A stretch of 64,000 nt of DNA, taken from Paenibacillus paridis. GTDB taxonomy: Bacteria; Bacillota; Bacilli; Paenibacillales; Paenibacillaceae. A program made the position numbers and the translations under genes. Below, piece after piece: positions 27,104 to 35,617 of the stretch. Below the pieces are notes generated by a model. That model had not been told where the DNA came from, ran no database searches, and was given only the letters and a program-made list of their open reading frames with translations. Numbering within the stretch: the first letter of the stretch is position 1; each line of letters begins with the position of its first letter. The DNA lies in contig NZ_VCIX01000092.1 in the NCBI RefSeq assembly GCF_006345825.1, forward strand, positions 682,001-746,000. The letters are read 5' to 3'.

Positions 27104-27709
27104 ATGTTTCAATATAGCAATCAAAAATATACAGGAGTTAACTTTGGCACTCAAGATTTAAGATATGGCGAGTTAATTAGTTGTACCTTCCATCGTTGCT
27201 CGTTTTCTAACGGATCTCTGGAGGAAATTACGTCAAGCAATTGTCGTTTTGTGGAGTGTGATTTTCGCGGGGCATCGTTAAATGGTTCCATCCATAAAGA
27301 ATCAGCGTTTGAGAATTGCAGTTTTAACGGAGCTAGCCTCTTTGTTGCCAAATTTGAACAATGCAAAATGACCGGATCGGATTTTTCTGGCTCCAATATG
27401 GACGGAATTACGATTATTCAAGGGGATTGGTCCTACACCAATTTGAGGCATGCTAGGTTAGTTAGGCAGGATTTACGTGCCGTTAAGTTTTTTGAAGCTG
27501 ACTTGTCCGGGGCGAATTTAGAAAAAGCCGATTTGAGAAATGCTGATCTGACAATGGCGTTACTGGCAAAAGCGAAGCTGCAGGGAACGGATACGCGAGG
27601 TGCGAAAATGGACGGTGTGGATTTTAAAACATTCCCCGTTACCGGGATGAGAATGGATAGAGAGCAAACGGTCTTATTCTCGCTTTCTCACGGAGCAAAG
27701 GTAGATTAA
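27104..27709 (+). CDS. Pentapeptide-repeat protein
   Basis: 201 residues of tandem A(D/N)LXX-type pentapeptides forming a four-sided beta-helix: CRFVECDFRGASLNGS, DFSGSNMDG, ADLSGANLEKADLRNADL, with one interruption near residue 105 (GDWSYTNLRHARL). The pattern resembles fluoroquinolone-resistance-type Qnr proteins and plain cytosolic PRPs. No signal peptide. AGGAGG before the ATG. DNA-mimic or scaffold role possible; no partner gene nearby. Confidence 0.88.
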   Translation: MFQYSNQKYTGVNFGTQDLRYGELISCTFHRCSFSNGSLEEITSSNCRFVECDFRGASLNGSIHKESAFENCSFNGASLFVAKFEQCKMTGSDFSGSNMDGITIIQGDWSYTNLRHARLVRQDLRAVKFFEADLSGANLEKADLRNADLTMALLAKAKLQGTDTRGAKMDGVDFKTFPVTGMRMDREQTVLFSLSHGAKVD

Positions 27710-27742
27710 GATTGTTGAACTTATATATTATTAAAATAATGG

Positions 27743-27795
27743 CCCATAAGAACGGTTGCTTTACGAGTGAAGCAACCGTTCTTATGGGTCTTTTA
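27743..27795 (+). terminator. Rho-independent terminator with 19-bp stem
   Basis: A perfect 19-bp inverted repeat round an 8-nt loop, followed by TCTTTTA. Closes the pentapeptide gene. Confidence 0.9.
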
Positions 27796-27870
27796 TGAGG
27801 CTGAAACTAAATCCAAGCATGATTCGTCTAAATATTGGGATAAAGTGAAAGGTTTGGGGGAGGCGAGAGG

Positions 27871-29121
27871 TTGAAGAAAAGTGTTCTTGTTATGATGGTT
27901 ATAACCATCGCACTAACAGGATGTACAGCTACAGAACTTGAATCAGAACAACGTACCGTCAATACCAAAAATGAGGTATCTAATCTTGAAGAAGATCTTA
28001 ACACCACAGGAACCAAAGAAATTCTGACCGATCTTCAGTACCATAAAGAGAACTGGACGGAACTGGGTGATGAGTGGGTGGAAGAAGCTCAGATGTTTAG
28101 AACATTAAAGAGGATTAGTTCTAGAGAACAGGATAGGAAAGAGGAATTTGCAACATCGGTTAGAACGGGACATGGAGATATTGTGTTTAATCTGCAGAAG
28201 GTACAGTACAAAGACAAAACAATCGTGATTCCTCAAAATTTCGATGATTTCCCTTTGGAATTTGCATTTATACGGGAGGGGGAGAAGCTGCTCGTAGCTG
28301 CGGAGAATGGACTTTGGATAGTGGATAGTTCAAACAGCCAGCCTCAAAAAATATCTTCAAGCCTCTATAATGGTAAAACGTATGAAGACTTCGCTCAAGA
28401 GTCAATTGACTTACATGGGAAAAACTACGTAAGCTGGAACAGTGGCATCCTACCAAGTCCGGATAGCACAAGGCTGGTTTACAACTCTAATAAACATGAC
28501 ATGGAATCAGGCGGATCTGCTCTATTTATGTTTGACCTCGCTACAGGTGACGAGGCTATGGTTGCAGATACGGTTGATGTTAATTATCTCATCAATGGAT
28601 GGTTGAATTCGGAAAGCGTAATCTGTACAAAATATAAAGATACGATCCTCTCTAAAGTTTTAGTTAACCTCGATGGTGAGGAGATTGATCTTAATCTCCC
28701 AGAAGAATCTGTCATTTATTCTGTGCAGGATGGACGGATAGCTTATATCACGCATCGGAGTAATAGCGGTGATGAATTTCATGTTGCAAGAGTGGATGAA
28801 ACGGGTACGCTTCAAGCGATCACATCAACACGAATTGAAGGAAAAGCAAGAATGCGTGCCGGCATTGAAGGTTTCAGCCCGGATCATTCCTACGCAGCCT
28901 TCCTATATGTTCCGGACGAGTCACCAGAGAAGAGGTATATTAAAGTGGTGAATCTGAACAAAGGCACCATAGTGGACATAAACTCGTTGCCTGACGATAT
29001 TAATCCTACAGCGAACATTATAGAATTTTCTTGGATCAACGAAAACACGTTGTTTATCGAAGTTCAAGAGAAGGTTTCCGGAGTCAAAAAGAAGTCCGAT
29101 TGGACCTATTCCTTGCAATGA
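27871..29121 (+). CDS. Lipoprotein with beta-propeller-like repeats
   Basis: 416 residues from a TTG start 7 nt after GGGGGAGG. Signal peptide with lipobox LTGC, polar Glu-rich linker (residues 20-60), then a repetitive domain with LLVAAENGLWIVDSSNSQP, DSTRLVYNSNKHDMESGG and SFSPDHSYAAFLYVPD patterns typical of DPP-IV/TolB-like propeller blades. Extracytoplasmic, membrane-anchored. No enzymatic motif visible. Function unknown. Confidence 0.82.
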   Translation: MKKSVLVMMVITIALTGCTATELESEQRTVNTKNEVSNLEEDLNTTGTKEILTDLQYHKENWTELGDEWVEEAQMFRTLKRISSREQDRKEEFATSVRTGHGDIVFNLQKVQYKDKTIVIPQNFDDFPLEFAFIREGEKLLVAAENGLWIVDSSNSQPQKISSSLYNGKTYEDFAQESIDLHGKNYVSWNSGILPSPDSTRLVYNSNKHDMESGGSALFMFDLATGDEAMVADTVDVNYLINGWLNSESVICTKYKDTILSKVLVNLDGEEIDLNLPEESVIYSVQDGRIAYITHRSNSGDEFHVARVDETGTLQAITSTRIEGKARMRAGIEGFSPDHSYAAFLYVPDESPEKRYIKVVNLNKGTIVDINSLPDDINPTANIIEFSWINENTLFIEVQEKVSGVKKKSDWTYSLQ

Positions 29122-29270
29122 GCGAATAAATGGCAGACTAATTTTTTTATTTTAAAAGAATTGATTTGTTGTAGGGTTAAGTTAAAATAAGAGACATGCA
29201 TTCCTAAGGATGAAATACGATTATACAAACAGAGATCGTGCATATTGAATAGAATATTGGAGGTATTACT

Positions 29271-29579
29271 TTGAGTCAACGCTATCGTATTACAAGAGCA
29301 TTTCAGGAAAATGAAAAATTGCCGCAAACCATCTCATTGGAAGAGTGCAAAATGTATTTTGCATCCAAGCCTGATTTTTCCTATACATCCGTATTTACGG
29401 TGACAGGGGCTACTACGATGTCCATCGAGGGAGATTTCTTCATGTGGAGCTTTGGCGACAAGCAGATCCCATTCAGGCTTTATCAAGGCGATCTATATGT
29501 ATCTGGCACTAATGAAGCCGTAATTCCCATGATGAATGAAGTTGCCAATGAATTAGAGGCGGATGTGCTGGAAGGATAA
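29271..29579 (+). CDS. Small hypothetical protein
   Basis: 102 residues, TTG start with GGAGG 8 nt before it. Alternating beta/helix character (YTSVFTVTGATTMSIEGDFFMWSF), no membrane segment, no recognised family. A strong hairpin terminator follows, supporting a real single-gene unit. Confidence 0.7.
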   Translation: MSQRYRITRAFQENEKLPQTISLEECKMYFASKPDFSYTSVFTVTGATTMSIEGDFFMWSFGDKQIPFRLYQGDLYVSGTNEAVIPMMNEVANELEADVLEG

Positions 29580-29598
29580 TATTTTTAATTAAAACGTG

Positions 29599-29636
29599 AA
29601 GCCCACTCCTTTTTACTAGGATATGGGCTTTTTTGC
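29599..29636. terminator. Terminator between convergent genes
   Basis: AAGCCCA/TGGGCTT with inner TCCT/AGGA pairs, then six T residues on the plus strand. It lies between the 102-residue gene and the minus-strand gene at 29656. Confidence 0.8.
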
Positions 29637-29655
29637 AGTTGTTAAACTGGTTTAG

Positions 29656-30606
29656 TTAGGAATTAAACGGTTCAATCAAGGGCACTTCAATTTGAAACGC
29701 CTCTTCGACGACAGCAACAGGCACAAGAATTTGTCCTTGATCGCCAGAGAATGAGGGAAGTGGGTTTGGAATAGGGGATCCATTAATAAGAACCTCTTCG
29801 CCCCAATGGTTGAACTGCAGCACGTTGTCTCCCTTGGTAAACACGACCTGTGAGCTCGATTCATCCCACAAAACATTAGCTCCAATCAAAGCAGCAAGCT
29901 CCCTAGCCGGAAAGCGGCTTTCATTGTAAGCCTTAAGGTCTGCTACGGTATGGATATCCTTCAATTTTGCGCCTGGAATGCGGTATTCAATCCGGTAGGA
30001 CTCATCTTCTGGATGCAAAAGGAATAATAGGGTGCCAAATACGGGCTGCTTCTGATTTTTTAAAGCCTTTATTATTTGCAGCATATACTCAGAATCATTT
30101 GGCTCTAGTCCGCGGTTAAGCTGAAAGGTTGCATCGAAGGTTAGATTTGCCTCGGTGTATGCTGGAACGTTCCCTTCGCTCACTTGGTCAACCGGTCTGC
30201 TTGTCGTGCAGCAGGTAAAATCTAAATAAAGGACATTCTTGAAGTCGCTTTCCATGGACATGAAGCGCTGGTCCATGTCTTCTTTTGCCTGATGAAGCCA
30301 TAATGTGTTCGTATAGTCATCGAGAAAGCCAAAGGAGCTTTCCTTGTGCGGATATACATTAAATTCAAGGTTGCTTGTGCCTTGAGGGTATACCCGTGCA
30401 CTGAGGGGTTCAATATTATCCCACAAATAGGATACCCGTTTGATCGTCATAGGTTCGTTATAGGTTTGTTCTAAATAGTGTTTCACTTTGTATGTAAAAA
30501 CGGCTTTTTTAAATATCCCCAAATGGAATTCTGACACGCCTGCAACAAGCAGCACAAGAAAAATGCCGATCGCTCCGACTACAAATTTCCCTTTATACTT
30601 TCTCAT
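29656..30606 (-). CDS. Membrane-anchored protein with a C-terminal CuAO-N-like module
   Basis: 316 residues. An N-terminal helix (about residues 8-27) anchors an extracytoplasmic domain. The middle (residues 40-225) is unrecognised, with a CC pair in FTCCTTSRP. The last 90 residues resemble a copper-amine-oxidase stalk module: FPARELAALIGANVLWDE, NVLQFNHWGEEVLING, ILVPVAVVEEAF. Not known to be catalytic; a cell-surface role is likely. It is the second CuAO-N-like protein in the window. Confidence 0.75.
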   Translation of the reverse strand: MRKYKGKFVVGAIGIFLVLLVAGVSEFHLGIFKKAVFTYKVKHYLEQTYNEPMTIKRVSYLWDNIEPLSARVYPQGTSNLEFNVYPHKESSFGFLDDYTNTLWLHQAKEDMDQRFMSMESDFKNVLYLDFTCCTTSRPVDQVSEGNVPAYTEANLTFDATFQLNRGLEPNDSEYMLQIIKALKNQKQPVFGTLLFLLHPEDESYRIEYRIPGAKLKDIHTVADLKAYNESRFPARELAALIGANVLWDESSSQVVFTKGDNVLQFNHWGEEVLINGSPIPNPLPSFSGDQGQILVPVAVVEEAFQIEVPLIEPFNS

Positions 30607-30981
30607 AATAAGCTGAAAAACTCCTCACTATTAGTAATGTGCAGTTATATGGTAGGCTGCTCTTGTTTTTGCTATCCACATGATTCCTTATCTGAATTGA
30701 TGGGGATGTCGATGCTATACATTATACTAGAATTGGTCGTGAAAATGGAAATAAGGTGGGAAATATAGCTGGAAGGGTTTGAGCTCGATGGTTAAGAGGA
30801 TGCTGCTTGAATGTTTTTTTCTTGACAAGAGCGAATAATGAGACTATAAGTTAAATATACTTATTAATCTTCTTTAATAAGTATGATCTTTTGTGGCGGT
30901 AATGAAAAAATGGAAATAGCAACGAATCTTCAATCTGCTGCGAGTCGGGGTTGAGTACGTTGCCCGTAAAGGAGTTTATTT
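30607..30981. other. Intergenic region between the stalk-domain gene and the MFS gene
   Basis: 375 nt, apart from the promoter and repeat described at 30822-30884. No further gene is apparent; a Shine-Dalgarno AAAGGAG is at the right end. Confidence 0.8.
30822..30884 (+). promoter_or_regulatory. SigA promoter plus overlapping 11-bp inverted repeat (candidate operator or 5' hairpin)
   Basis: TTGACA, 17-nt spacer, TATAAG (30845-30850), then directly at the expected transcript start an inverted repeat ATACTTATTAA, 6-nt loop, TTAATAAGTAT (30857-30884). The repeat is AT-rich and symmetric, suited to a MarR/TetR-type repressor operator, or to a 5' RNA hairpin. It lies about 98 nt before the MFS gene. 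Confidence 0.7.
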
Positions 30982-32184
30982 ATGGCAACATGGTTTCTAC
31001 TCATTATTTATCTTGCTTTTATTAGCTTGGGGATTCCTGATTCATTGCTTGGGGCGGCATGGCCGGTGATGCATCCTGAAATTGGAGCTTCATTCGAATC
31101 GGCAGGCTTGTTAGCGATGATTGTATCAGCAGGCACGATCGTATCCAGTTTGTTTAGCGGCAGCGTTATCGAGAAATATGGAACGGGCAAGGTTACTTTG
31201 TTCAGTTGTATCTTGACCGCAGGGGCATTGTTAGGCTTCTCCTTTTCGCCTTCCCTGCTATGGCTTATGCTGCTGGCTATTCCTCTTGGCCTTGGCGGGG
31301 GGGCTGTTGATGCTGGGCTCAATAACTATGTAGCTACTCATTATAAAGCCCATCATATGAGCTGGTTGCATTGCTTCTGGGGTGTAGGCGCCACCATGGG
31401 TCCTATGATTATGTCATATTTCATTGCGAATCATAACTCTTGGAGACAAGGCTATTTTCAAGTTGCGATGATCCAGTTCAGTCTCGTGATCCTATTGCTC
31501 GTGACGCTTCCCTTATGGAAGCGGGTGGCATCCTTAAATCAGTCAAAGGTCTCTGAAGCACAATCGGAATCAAGCCTTATGGACATACCACAATCCAAAG
31601 CGAGCTGGAAAGCAACCCCTCTTCATATTCGAGGCGTTAAGCCTACGCTTGTTGCATTTTTATTTTATTGCGGCGTTGAAGCAACGGTTGGATTATGGGG
31701 AGCCAGTTATCTCGTAGGCTCTAAAAATGTTTCTGCGGAGACGGCAGCCAGTTGGATATCTTTGTATTATGGCGGAATAACCGTCGGTAGGCTAATCACC
31801 GGATTTATAACGCTGAAATTAAACAATCGTGTCTTGATTCTCCTAGGCCAACTCACCGCGCTGGCGGGCGGGCTTACTTTATTGCTCCCGCTGCCTGATG
31901 TTTTTACGCTCATTGGTTTTATACTGATTGGCCTTGGGCTCGCGCCGATTTACCCTGGTTTGCTTCACGAAACACCCGAGAGGTTCGGCAAAGAAAACTC
32001 AGCAAAATTGATGGGCTATCAAATGGCGGTTGCTTACACGGGCACTACGTTATTGCCGCCTCTGTTTGGCCTCATTGCTTCATATTCAAGCATCTCTCTG
32101 TTCCCGGCAGCCGCACTCCTTTTTATCCTGTTCATGCTGTTCAGCTCGGAGAAAGTAAACCGAACGTTGAAACAAAAAGCATGA
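30982..32184 (+). CDS. MFS transporter (sugar-type, FucP-like)
   Basis: 400 residues, about twelve hydrophobic helices, cytoplasmic-membrane major-facilitator protein. Start YLAFISLGIPDSLLGAAWPVM, the helix-2/3 loop, PLGLGGGAVDAGLNNYVA near residue 95 and a second half beginning GVKPTLVAFLFYCGVEATVGLW near residue 220. The pattern matches FucP/GlcP-like sugar:H+ symporters or drug exporters of the same subfamily. Controlled by the promoter described at 30822-30884. No neighbouring catabolic gene indicates the substrate. Confidence 0.86.
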   Translation: MATWFLLIIYLAFISLGIPDSLLGAAWPVMHPEIGASFESAGLLAMIVSAGTIVSSLFSGSVIEKYGTGKVTLFSCILTAGALLGFSFSPSLLWLMLLAIPLGLGGGAVDAGLNNYVATHYKAHHMSWLHCFWGVGATMGPMIMSYFIANHNSWRQGYFQVAMIQFSLVILLLVTLPLWKRVASLNQSKVSEAQSESSLMDIPQSKASWKATPLHIRGVKPTLVAFLFYCGVEATVGLWGASYLVGSKNVSAETAASWISLYYGGITVGRLITGFITLKLNNRVLILLGQLTALAGGLTLLLPLPDVFTLIGFILIGLGLAPIYPGLLHETPERFGKENSAKLMGYQMAVAYTGTTLLPPLFGLIASYSSISLFPAAALLFILFMLFSSEKVNRTLKQKA

Positions 32185-32360
32185 AAATATGGTTAGTTAT
32201 ACGGTGGATTACAGAAGCTTAGAGAAGCAAGGAATCGTAAGATCTATTGTTTTGTTGCGTAAATTTGGCTGGACAGGGAATCATTAATTGTGAAAAGAAA
32301 TCTAATTTTTAAAATTCATGTTTACCGATGAAGCGTTTTTTGATAATATAATCGTAATAT

Positions 32361-32656
32361 TAAAATGCGATGAAGAGATGAGTAAATAAATGAATTCTTT
32401 CACAGAGAGCTCCGTCAGCTGAAAAGGAGTAAGAGTTCCTTATTGAAAAAAGGCTCAGAGCAGCACATCGGAACCGTAAGTAAGGGGGATGGTGTGTCAG
32501 GAGCTCCTGTTACAGAGCTAAAGTATAAGCTTTCATGGCTAAAGCCGTACTTGAAGAGGCTAATATGGAGACATATTAGTAAACCTAGGGTGGTACCACG
32601 AGTATAATAATCTCGTCCCTAAGACTGATTACAGTCTTAGGGACGGGATTTTTTTG
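32361..32656 (+). promoter_or_regulatory. T-box riboswitch leader of asd
   Basis: Stem I is visible: basal CGATG/CATCG (about 32368-32372 and 32466-32470), AGTA motif, AGAG/GCTGAAA distal loop (32404-32424). The T-box AGGGTGGTACCACG is at 32587-32600. Its terminator is CGTCCCTAAGACTG/CAGTCTTAGGGACG, then T7. The specifier loop (about 32444-32453) reads GAAAAAAGG, so AAA or AAG (Lys) is a plausible specifier. The T of the TGGT pairs with a tRNA discriminator A, consistent with tRNA-Lys. Uncharged tRNA should promote antitermination and asd expression. Confidence 0.9.
32614..32655 (+). terminator. T-box leader terminator
   Basis: 14-bp perfect stem extended by further pairs outward, ATTA loop, then seven T residues. 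Mutually exclusive with the antiterminator formed by the T-box at 32587-32602. Confidence 0.93.
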
Positions 32657-32764
32657 ATTTTACCAAGGAAATAGAGATCATGTGTAACAAAAAGTACACC
32701 TCTTAATAGTGTGTGAATAACGATGTAAGAAAGTTCAAATCAAGCTGAAGGGAATGGATTGGGT

Positions 32765-33850
32765 ATGACAGAGAAATTAAAAGTTGGAATTGTTGGAGGA
32801 ACAGGCATGGTCGGCCAGCGGTTTGTGCAGTTGCTGGATCAGCATCCATGGTTTGAGGTAACGGCTATTGCGGCGAGTGCGAGTTCAGCTGGCAAGACAT
32901 ATGAAGAATCAGTCCAAGGCAGATGGAAGCTGGCTAGCCCTATGCCTGAAGAAGTGAAAAATATTGTCGTTCAGGATGCTTCGAAGGTGGAGGAATTTGC
33001 CGCTCAAGTCGATTTTATTTTTTGTGCCGTAGATATGAAGAAAAATGAGATTCAAGCTTTGGAAGAGGCGTATGCGAAGACAGGCACGCCTGTCGTTTCC
33101 AATAATTCGGCTCACCGCTGGACACCAGATGTTCCTATGGTCATTCCGGAAATTAATCCGGGTCATCTTGATGTGATCACAGCTCAAAGAAAACGCCTTG
33201 GGACCTCTACGGGTTTCATCGCAGTCAAACCTAACTGTTCCATTCAGAGCTACGTACCGGCGCTTCACGCATTGCTAGACTACAAGCCTACGCAAGTGGT
33301 GGCATCGACGTATCAAGCCATTTCGGGAGCAGGCAAAAACTTTACCGATTGGCCTGAAATGTTAGATAATGTTATTCCTTATATTGGCGGCGAGGAAGAA
33401 AAAAGCGAGCAGGAGCCGCTGCGTATTTGGGGCAGCATTCAAAATAATGAAATTATTAAAGCAAATGCTCCGTTAATTACAACGCAGTGTATTCGCGTGC
33501 CTGTTTTGGATGGGCATTTGGCTACCGTCTTTGTATCGTTCGAGAAAAAACCTTCAAAGGAAGAAATTCTCGCACGCTGGCTGCAATTCAAAGGCCGGCC
33601 GCAGGAGCTTGGCTTGCCAAGCGCACCGAAGCAGTTTATTACTTATTTTGAAGAAGAGAATAGACCGCAGACGAGGCTAGATCGTGACATCGAGCGTGGT
33701 ATGGGCGTTTCGGCAGGACGGTTGAGAGAAGACACTCTCTACGATTATAAATTTGTTGGATTATCGCATAACACTTTGCGCGGAGCTGCGGGCGGTGCCG
33801 TTCTGATCGCCGAATTGCTTAAAGCGGAAGGATATATTCAGGCAAAATAG
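32765..33850 (+). CDS. asd: Aspartate-semialdehyde dehydrogenase
   Basis: About 361 residues. NADPH-dependent reduction of aspartyl phosphate to aspartate semialdehyde, entry to lysine, threonine and methionine synthesis; cytosolic. N-terminal VGIVGGTGMVGQRFVQLL, active-site Cys in KPNCSIQSYVP near residue 160, GAGKNF and the C-terminal IERGMGVSAGRLRED and LRGAAGG. It resembles the archaeal/fungal-type Asd (about 350 residues). ATG at 32765 or TTG at 32759 (AAGGG at 32748 fits TTG better). Single-gene unit under the T-box leader. Confidence 0.93.
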   Translation: MTEKLKVGIVGGTGMVGQRFVQLLDQHPWFEVTAIAASASSAGKTYEESVQGRWKLASPMPEEVKNIVVQDASKVEEFAAQVDFIFCAVDMKKNEIQALEEAYAKTGTPVVSNNSAHRWTPDVPMVIPEINPGHLDVITAQRKRLGTSTGFIAVKPNCSIQSYVPALHALLDYKPTQVVASTYQAISGAGKNFTDWPEMLDNVIPYIGGEEEKSEQEPLRIWGSIQNNEIIKANAPLITTQCIRVPVLDGHLATVFVSFEKKPSKEEILARWLQFKGRPQELGLPSAPKQFITYFEEENRPQTRLDRDIERGMGVSAGRLREDTLYDYKFVGLSHNTLRGAAGGAVLIAELLKAEGYIQAK

Positions 33851-33888
33851 AGGCATGCTTTCCAAATGATTACCTAGATAACGCAATA

Positions 33889-33924
33889 AAAAAAGTCCCG
33901 ATCATTTTATGATTGGGACTTTTT
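33889..33924. terminator. Bidirectional terminator after asd
   Basis: AAAAAAGTCCCGATCA and TGATTGGGACTTTTT pair (one G-T) round a TTTTA loop; A- and T-runs on both sides serve both strands. It lies between asd and the minus-strand methyltransferase gene. Confidence 0.92.
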
Positions 33925-33996
33925 ATGTGCTAAAGGCTATGCGTTGGAATGATATAAGGAATTAACCTGTGTCTCTGACTTGAAAAAACAATAAAC

Positions 33997-34887
33997 TCAG
34001 ACCTCTCTCGTATACATGCTTTGTTCCTGCGTATGGATTAAAACTTTGCCAAAACGTCCCCCTTGATGGATGACGACCTTATCGGCGGGGTAAGTTTTCT
34101 CCAAATAGTCAGAAACAATGATCCGAGTTTTCTCATTCACAGGCACATTATGAATTTTCAGCCACACGATGACCTCCTCAAGAGCGGCTTCTCTGGAGAG
34201 CTCTGTCGTTTTCATTTCCCGGGATATAATGGATTCAAAGCTATAGCCTTTGAGGTACAATAAATGAAGCAAGTATGCCATTTCTAACTGCTCTGATTTG
34301 AAGGCTTGATCGGTGACCAATGGCCAAACTTCATTCACAAGACTATGCTCTCTGGAGCCGGTAGGCTGACTGATATAGCAGTATTGCCTTGAGCAGCTTA
34401 ATACCCGTTCCACGCTCTCCCAATCGGAAATAACCGGACACATGGAGACAAACACTAAATCAAAGGCATTTTCCCATCCTTTTGCTTGAATATCAATATC
34501 TTCGAAGGGCTCCTGTATAATTTCAACCTGTCCGATGGGGAGTTCCGCAATATTATCCTTTAGTATATCAGCCAGAGGCACACAAGGCTCAACGGAGGTA
34601 ACGGTTGCCCCTTTCTCTGCAAAAGGCACGGAAAAGCCGCCAGAGGCTGCTCCAATGTCCAAAATGGCCGCATCTTTGAATGTTACACCTTGTCCTTCGA
34701 TCCAATTCATGATCCGTTTCGTTCGCTTTTTTCCTTCCTCATTGAATACCTGTTCGTTAAAAGAGCTGGCTTTATCGTCAAAGGCATGGGTCCCGTCAAT
34801 TCCGGCACGTTTCATCTTGTTCACCGATGTATGGGGATCATTCTTCCAAGCATTTTCCCATTGAGCTTCAATAAAAAAATCATTCAT
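33997..34887 (-). CDS. SAM-dependent methyltransferase (class I)
   Basis: 296-residue Rossmann-fold methyltransferase. Motif I ILDIGAASGGFSVPFAEKG is near residue 76 and the acidic end of strand 2 is VTSVEP. A later VSMCPVI stretch is motif IV-like. The N-terminal about 60 residues (FIEAQWENAWKNDPHTSVNKMKRAGID) resemble bacterial methyltransferases annotated as acting on small molecules. Substrate not identified. Confidence 0.86.
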   Translation of the reverse strand: MNDFFIEAQWENAWKNDPHTSVNKMKRAGIDGTHAFDDKASSFNEQVFNEEGKKRTKRIMNWIEGQGVTFKDAAILDIGAASGGFSVPFAEKGATVTSVEPCVPLADILKDNIAELPIGQVEIIQEPFEDIDIQAKGWENAFDLVFVSMCPVISDWESVERVLSCSRQYCYISQPTGSREHSLVNEVWPLVTDQAFKSEQLEMAYLLHLLYLKGYSFESIISREMKTTELSREAALEEVIVWLKIHNVPVNEKTRIIVSDYLEKTYPADKVVIHQGGRFGKVLIHTQEQSMYTREV

Positions 34888-35071
34888 CCTGGTTCCTCTT
34901 TTCCATACATAAGTAGTGTGAAAATGCGATGTTTTTCAATAAAGTATATCATAGATTAATTATATCTATAAATCAATAAGCAATGTTGAAATTTTTGATC
35001 AAAACCAGAAAGCCTTCGTTTTTCCTTGACAGTGTCATTTAAGTGTGTATAATTGGGGGCAACCGAATAAA
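34888..35071. other. Intergenic region before the guanidine riboswitch
   Basis: 184 nt with a near-perfect promoter at its right end (see next entry). The left part is AT-rich with no gene. Confidence 0.8.
35026..35053 (+). promoter_or_regulatory. Consensus SigA promoter of the ykkC/ykkD operon
   Basis: TTGACA at 35026-35031 and TATAAT at 35048-35053 with a 16-nt spacer, both perfect matches. The riboswitch aptamer begins about 19 nt later. Confidence 0.93.
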
Positions 35072-35178
35072 AAAGTTTTCTAGGGTTCCGCAACTCGGCT
35101 TTAAATGCTGTTGGACTGGTCCGAGAGAAAACTCACATCCCTTAGGATGTGCCACGGAGGGATAAAAGCCTGGGAGAT
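35072..35178 (+). promoter_or_regulatory. Guanidine-I (ykkC-yxkD class) riboswitch aptamer
   Basis: All conserved blocks of the ykkC RNA are readable: CTAGGGTTCCGCA at 35080, GGTCCGAGAGAAAACTC near 35117, and ACGGAGGGATAAAAGCC near 35154. The variable helix between them (CACATCC/GGATGTG) is present. Guanidine binding prevents the following terminator, allowing expression of the SMR exporter pair downstream. Confidence 0.96.
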
Positions 35179-35216
35179 AAACTGCAACATTGCAGTTTGT
35201 TTCTTGGGCTTTTTTG
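35165..35216 (+). terminator. Intrinsic terminator of the guanidine riboswitch
   Basis: Outer arms AAGCC and GGGCTT around an inner AAACTGCA/TGCAGTTT hairpin, followed by six T residues. The left arm shares the last aptamer nucleotides, as expected for a switch. Confidence 0.88.
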
Positions 35217-35278
35217 CGTTCTGTAAATATTTGGTTTCTTTTTAAGTCATTATAACTAAAAGAAGGAGAGTGGCAGGT

Positions 35279-35614
35279 ATGAATAAAACTTGGGTATCCG
35301 TTTTGATTGCGGCTTTTTTTGAAGTAGGTTGGGTGGTTGGCTTGAAATATGCCATGGGTTTTCTGGAATGGGGGGCAACAATCATCGCTATCATCGTAAG
35401 TTTCACTTTAATGATTTCAGCTGCGCGGTCGCTGCCTGTAGGAACCGTTTACGCTGTATTTGTTGGTCTTGGAACGGCAGGGACGGTGTTAGCGGAAATT
35501 ATATGGTTTGATGCAGAGGTTCAATTTGGAAAAATGATTCTGATTGGATTGCTGCTGCTGGGTGTCATTGGCTTGAAATTGCTTAGTAAAGATAAGCAGA
35601 AAGAGGGGGTATAA
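35279..35614 (+). CDS. ykkC: SMR-family transporter, guanidinium exporter subunit (YkkC-like)
   Basis: About 111 residues from the ATG 10 nt after AAGGAG (GTG at 35270 is too close). Four transmembrane helices; the Glu of helix 1 in AAFFEVGWVVGLKYA is the drug/proton-binding site. Directly behind the guanidine-I riboswitch and paired with a second SMR gene 3 nt on, the arrangement of the heteromeric YkkC/YkkD guanidinium exporter of B. subtilis. Probable substrate: guanidinium. Confidence 0.94.
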   Translation: MNKTWVSVLIAAFFEVGWVVGLKYAMGFLEWGATIIAIIVSFTLMISAARSLPVGTVYAVFVGLGTAGTVLAEIIWFDAEVQFGKMILIGLLLLGVIGLKLLSKDKQKEGV

Positions 35615-35617
35615 ACG

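Noticed and set aside
27104..27709. Qnr quinolone-resistance protein
   Set aside because: Pentapeptide repeats alone are not specific; no loops or length identify Qnr and there is no resistance context.
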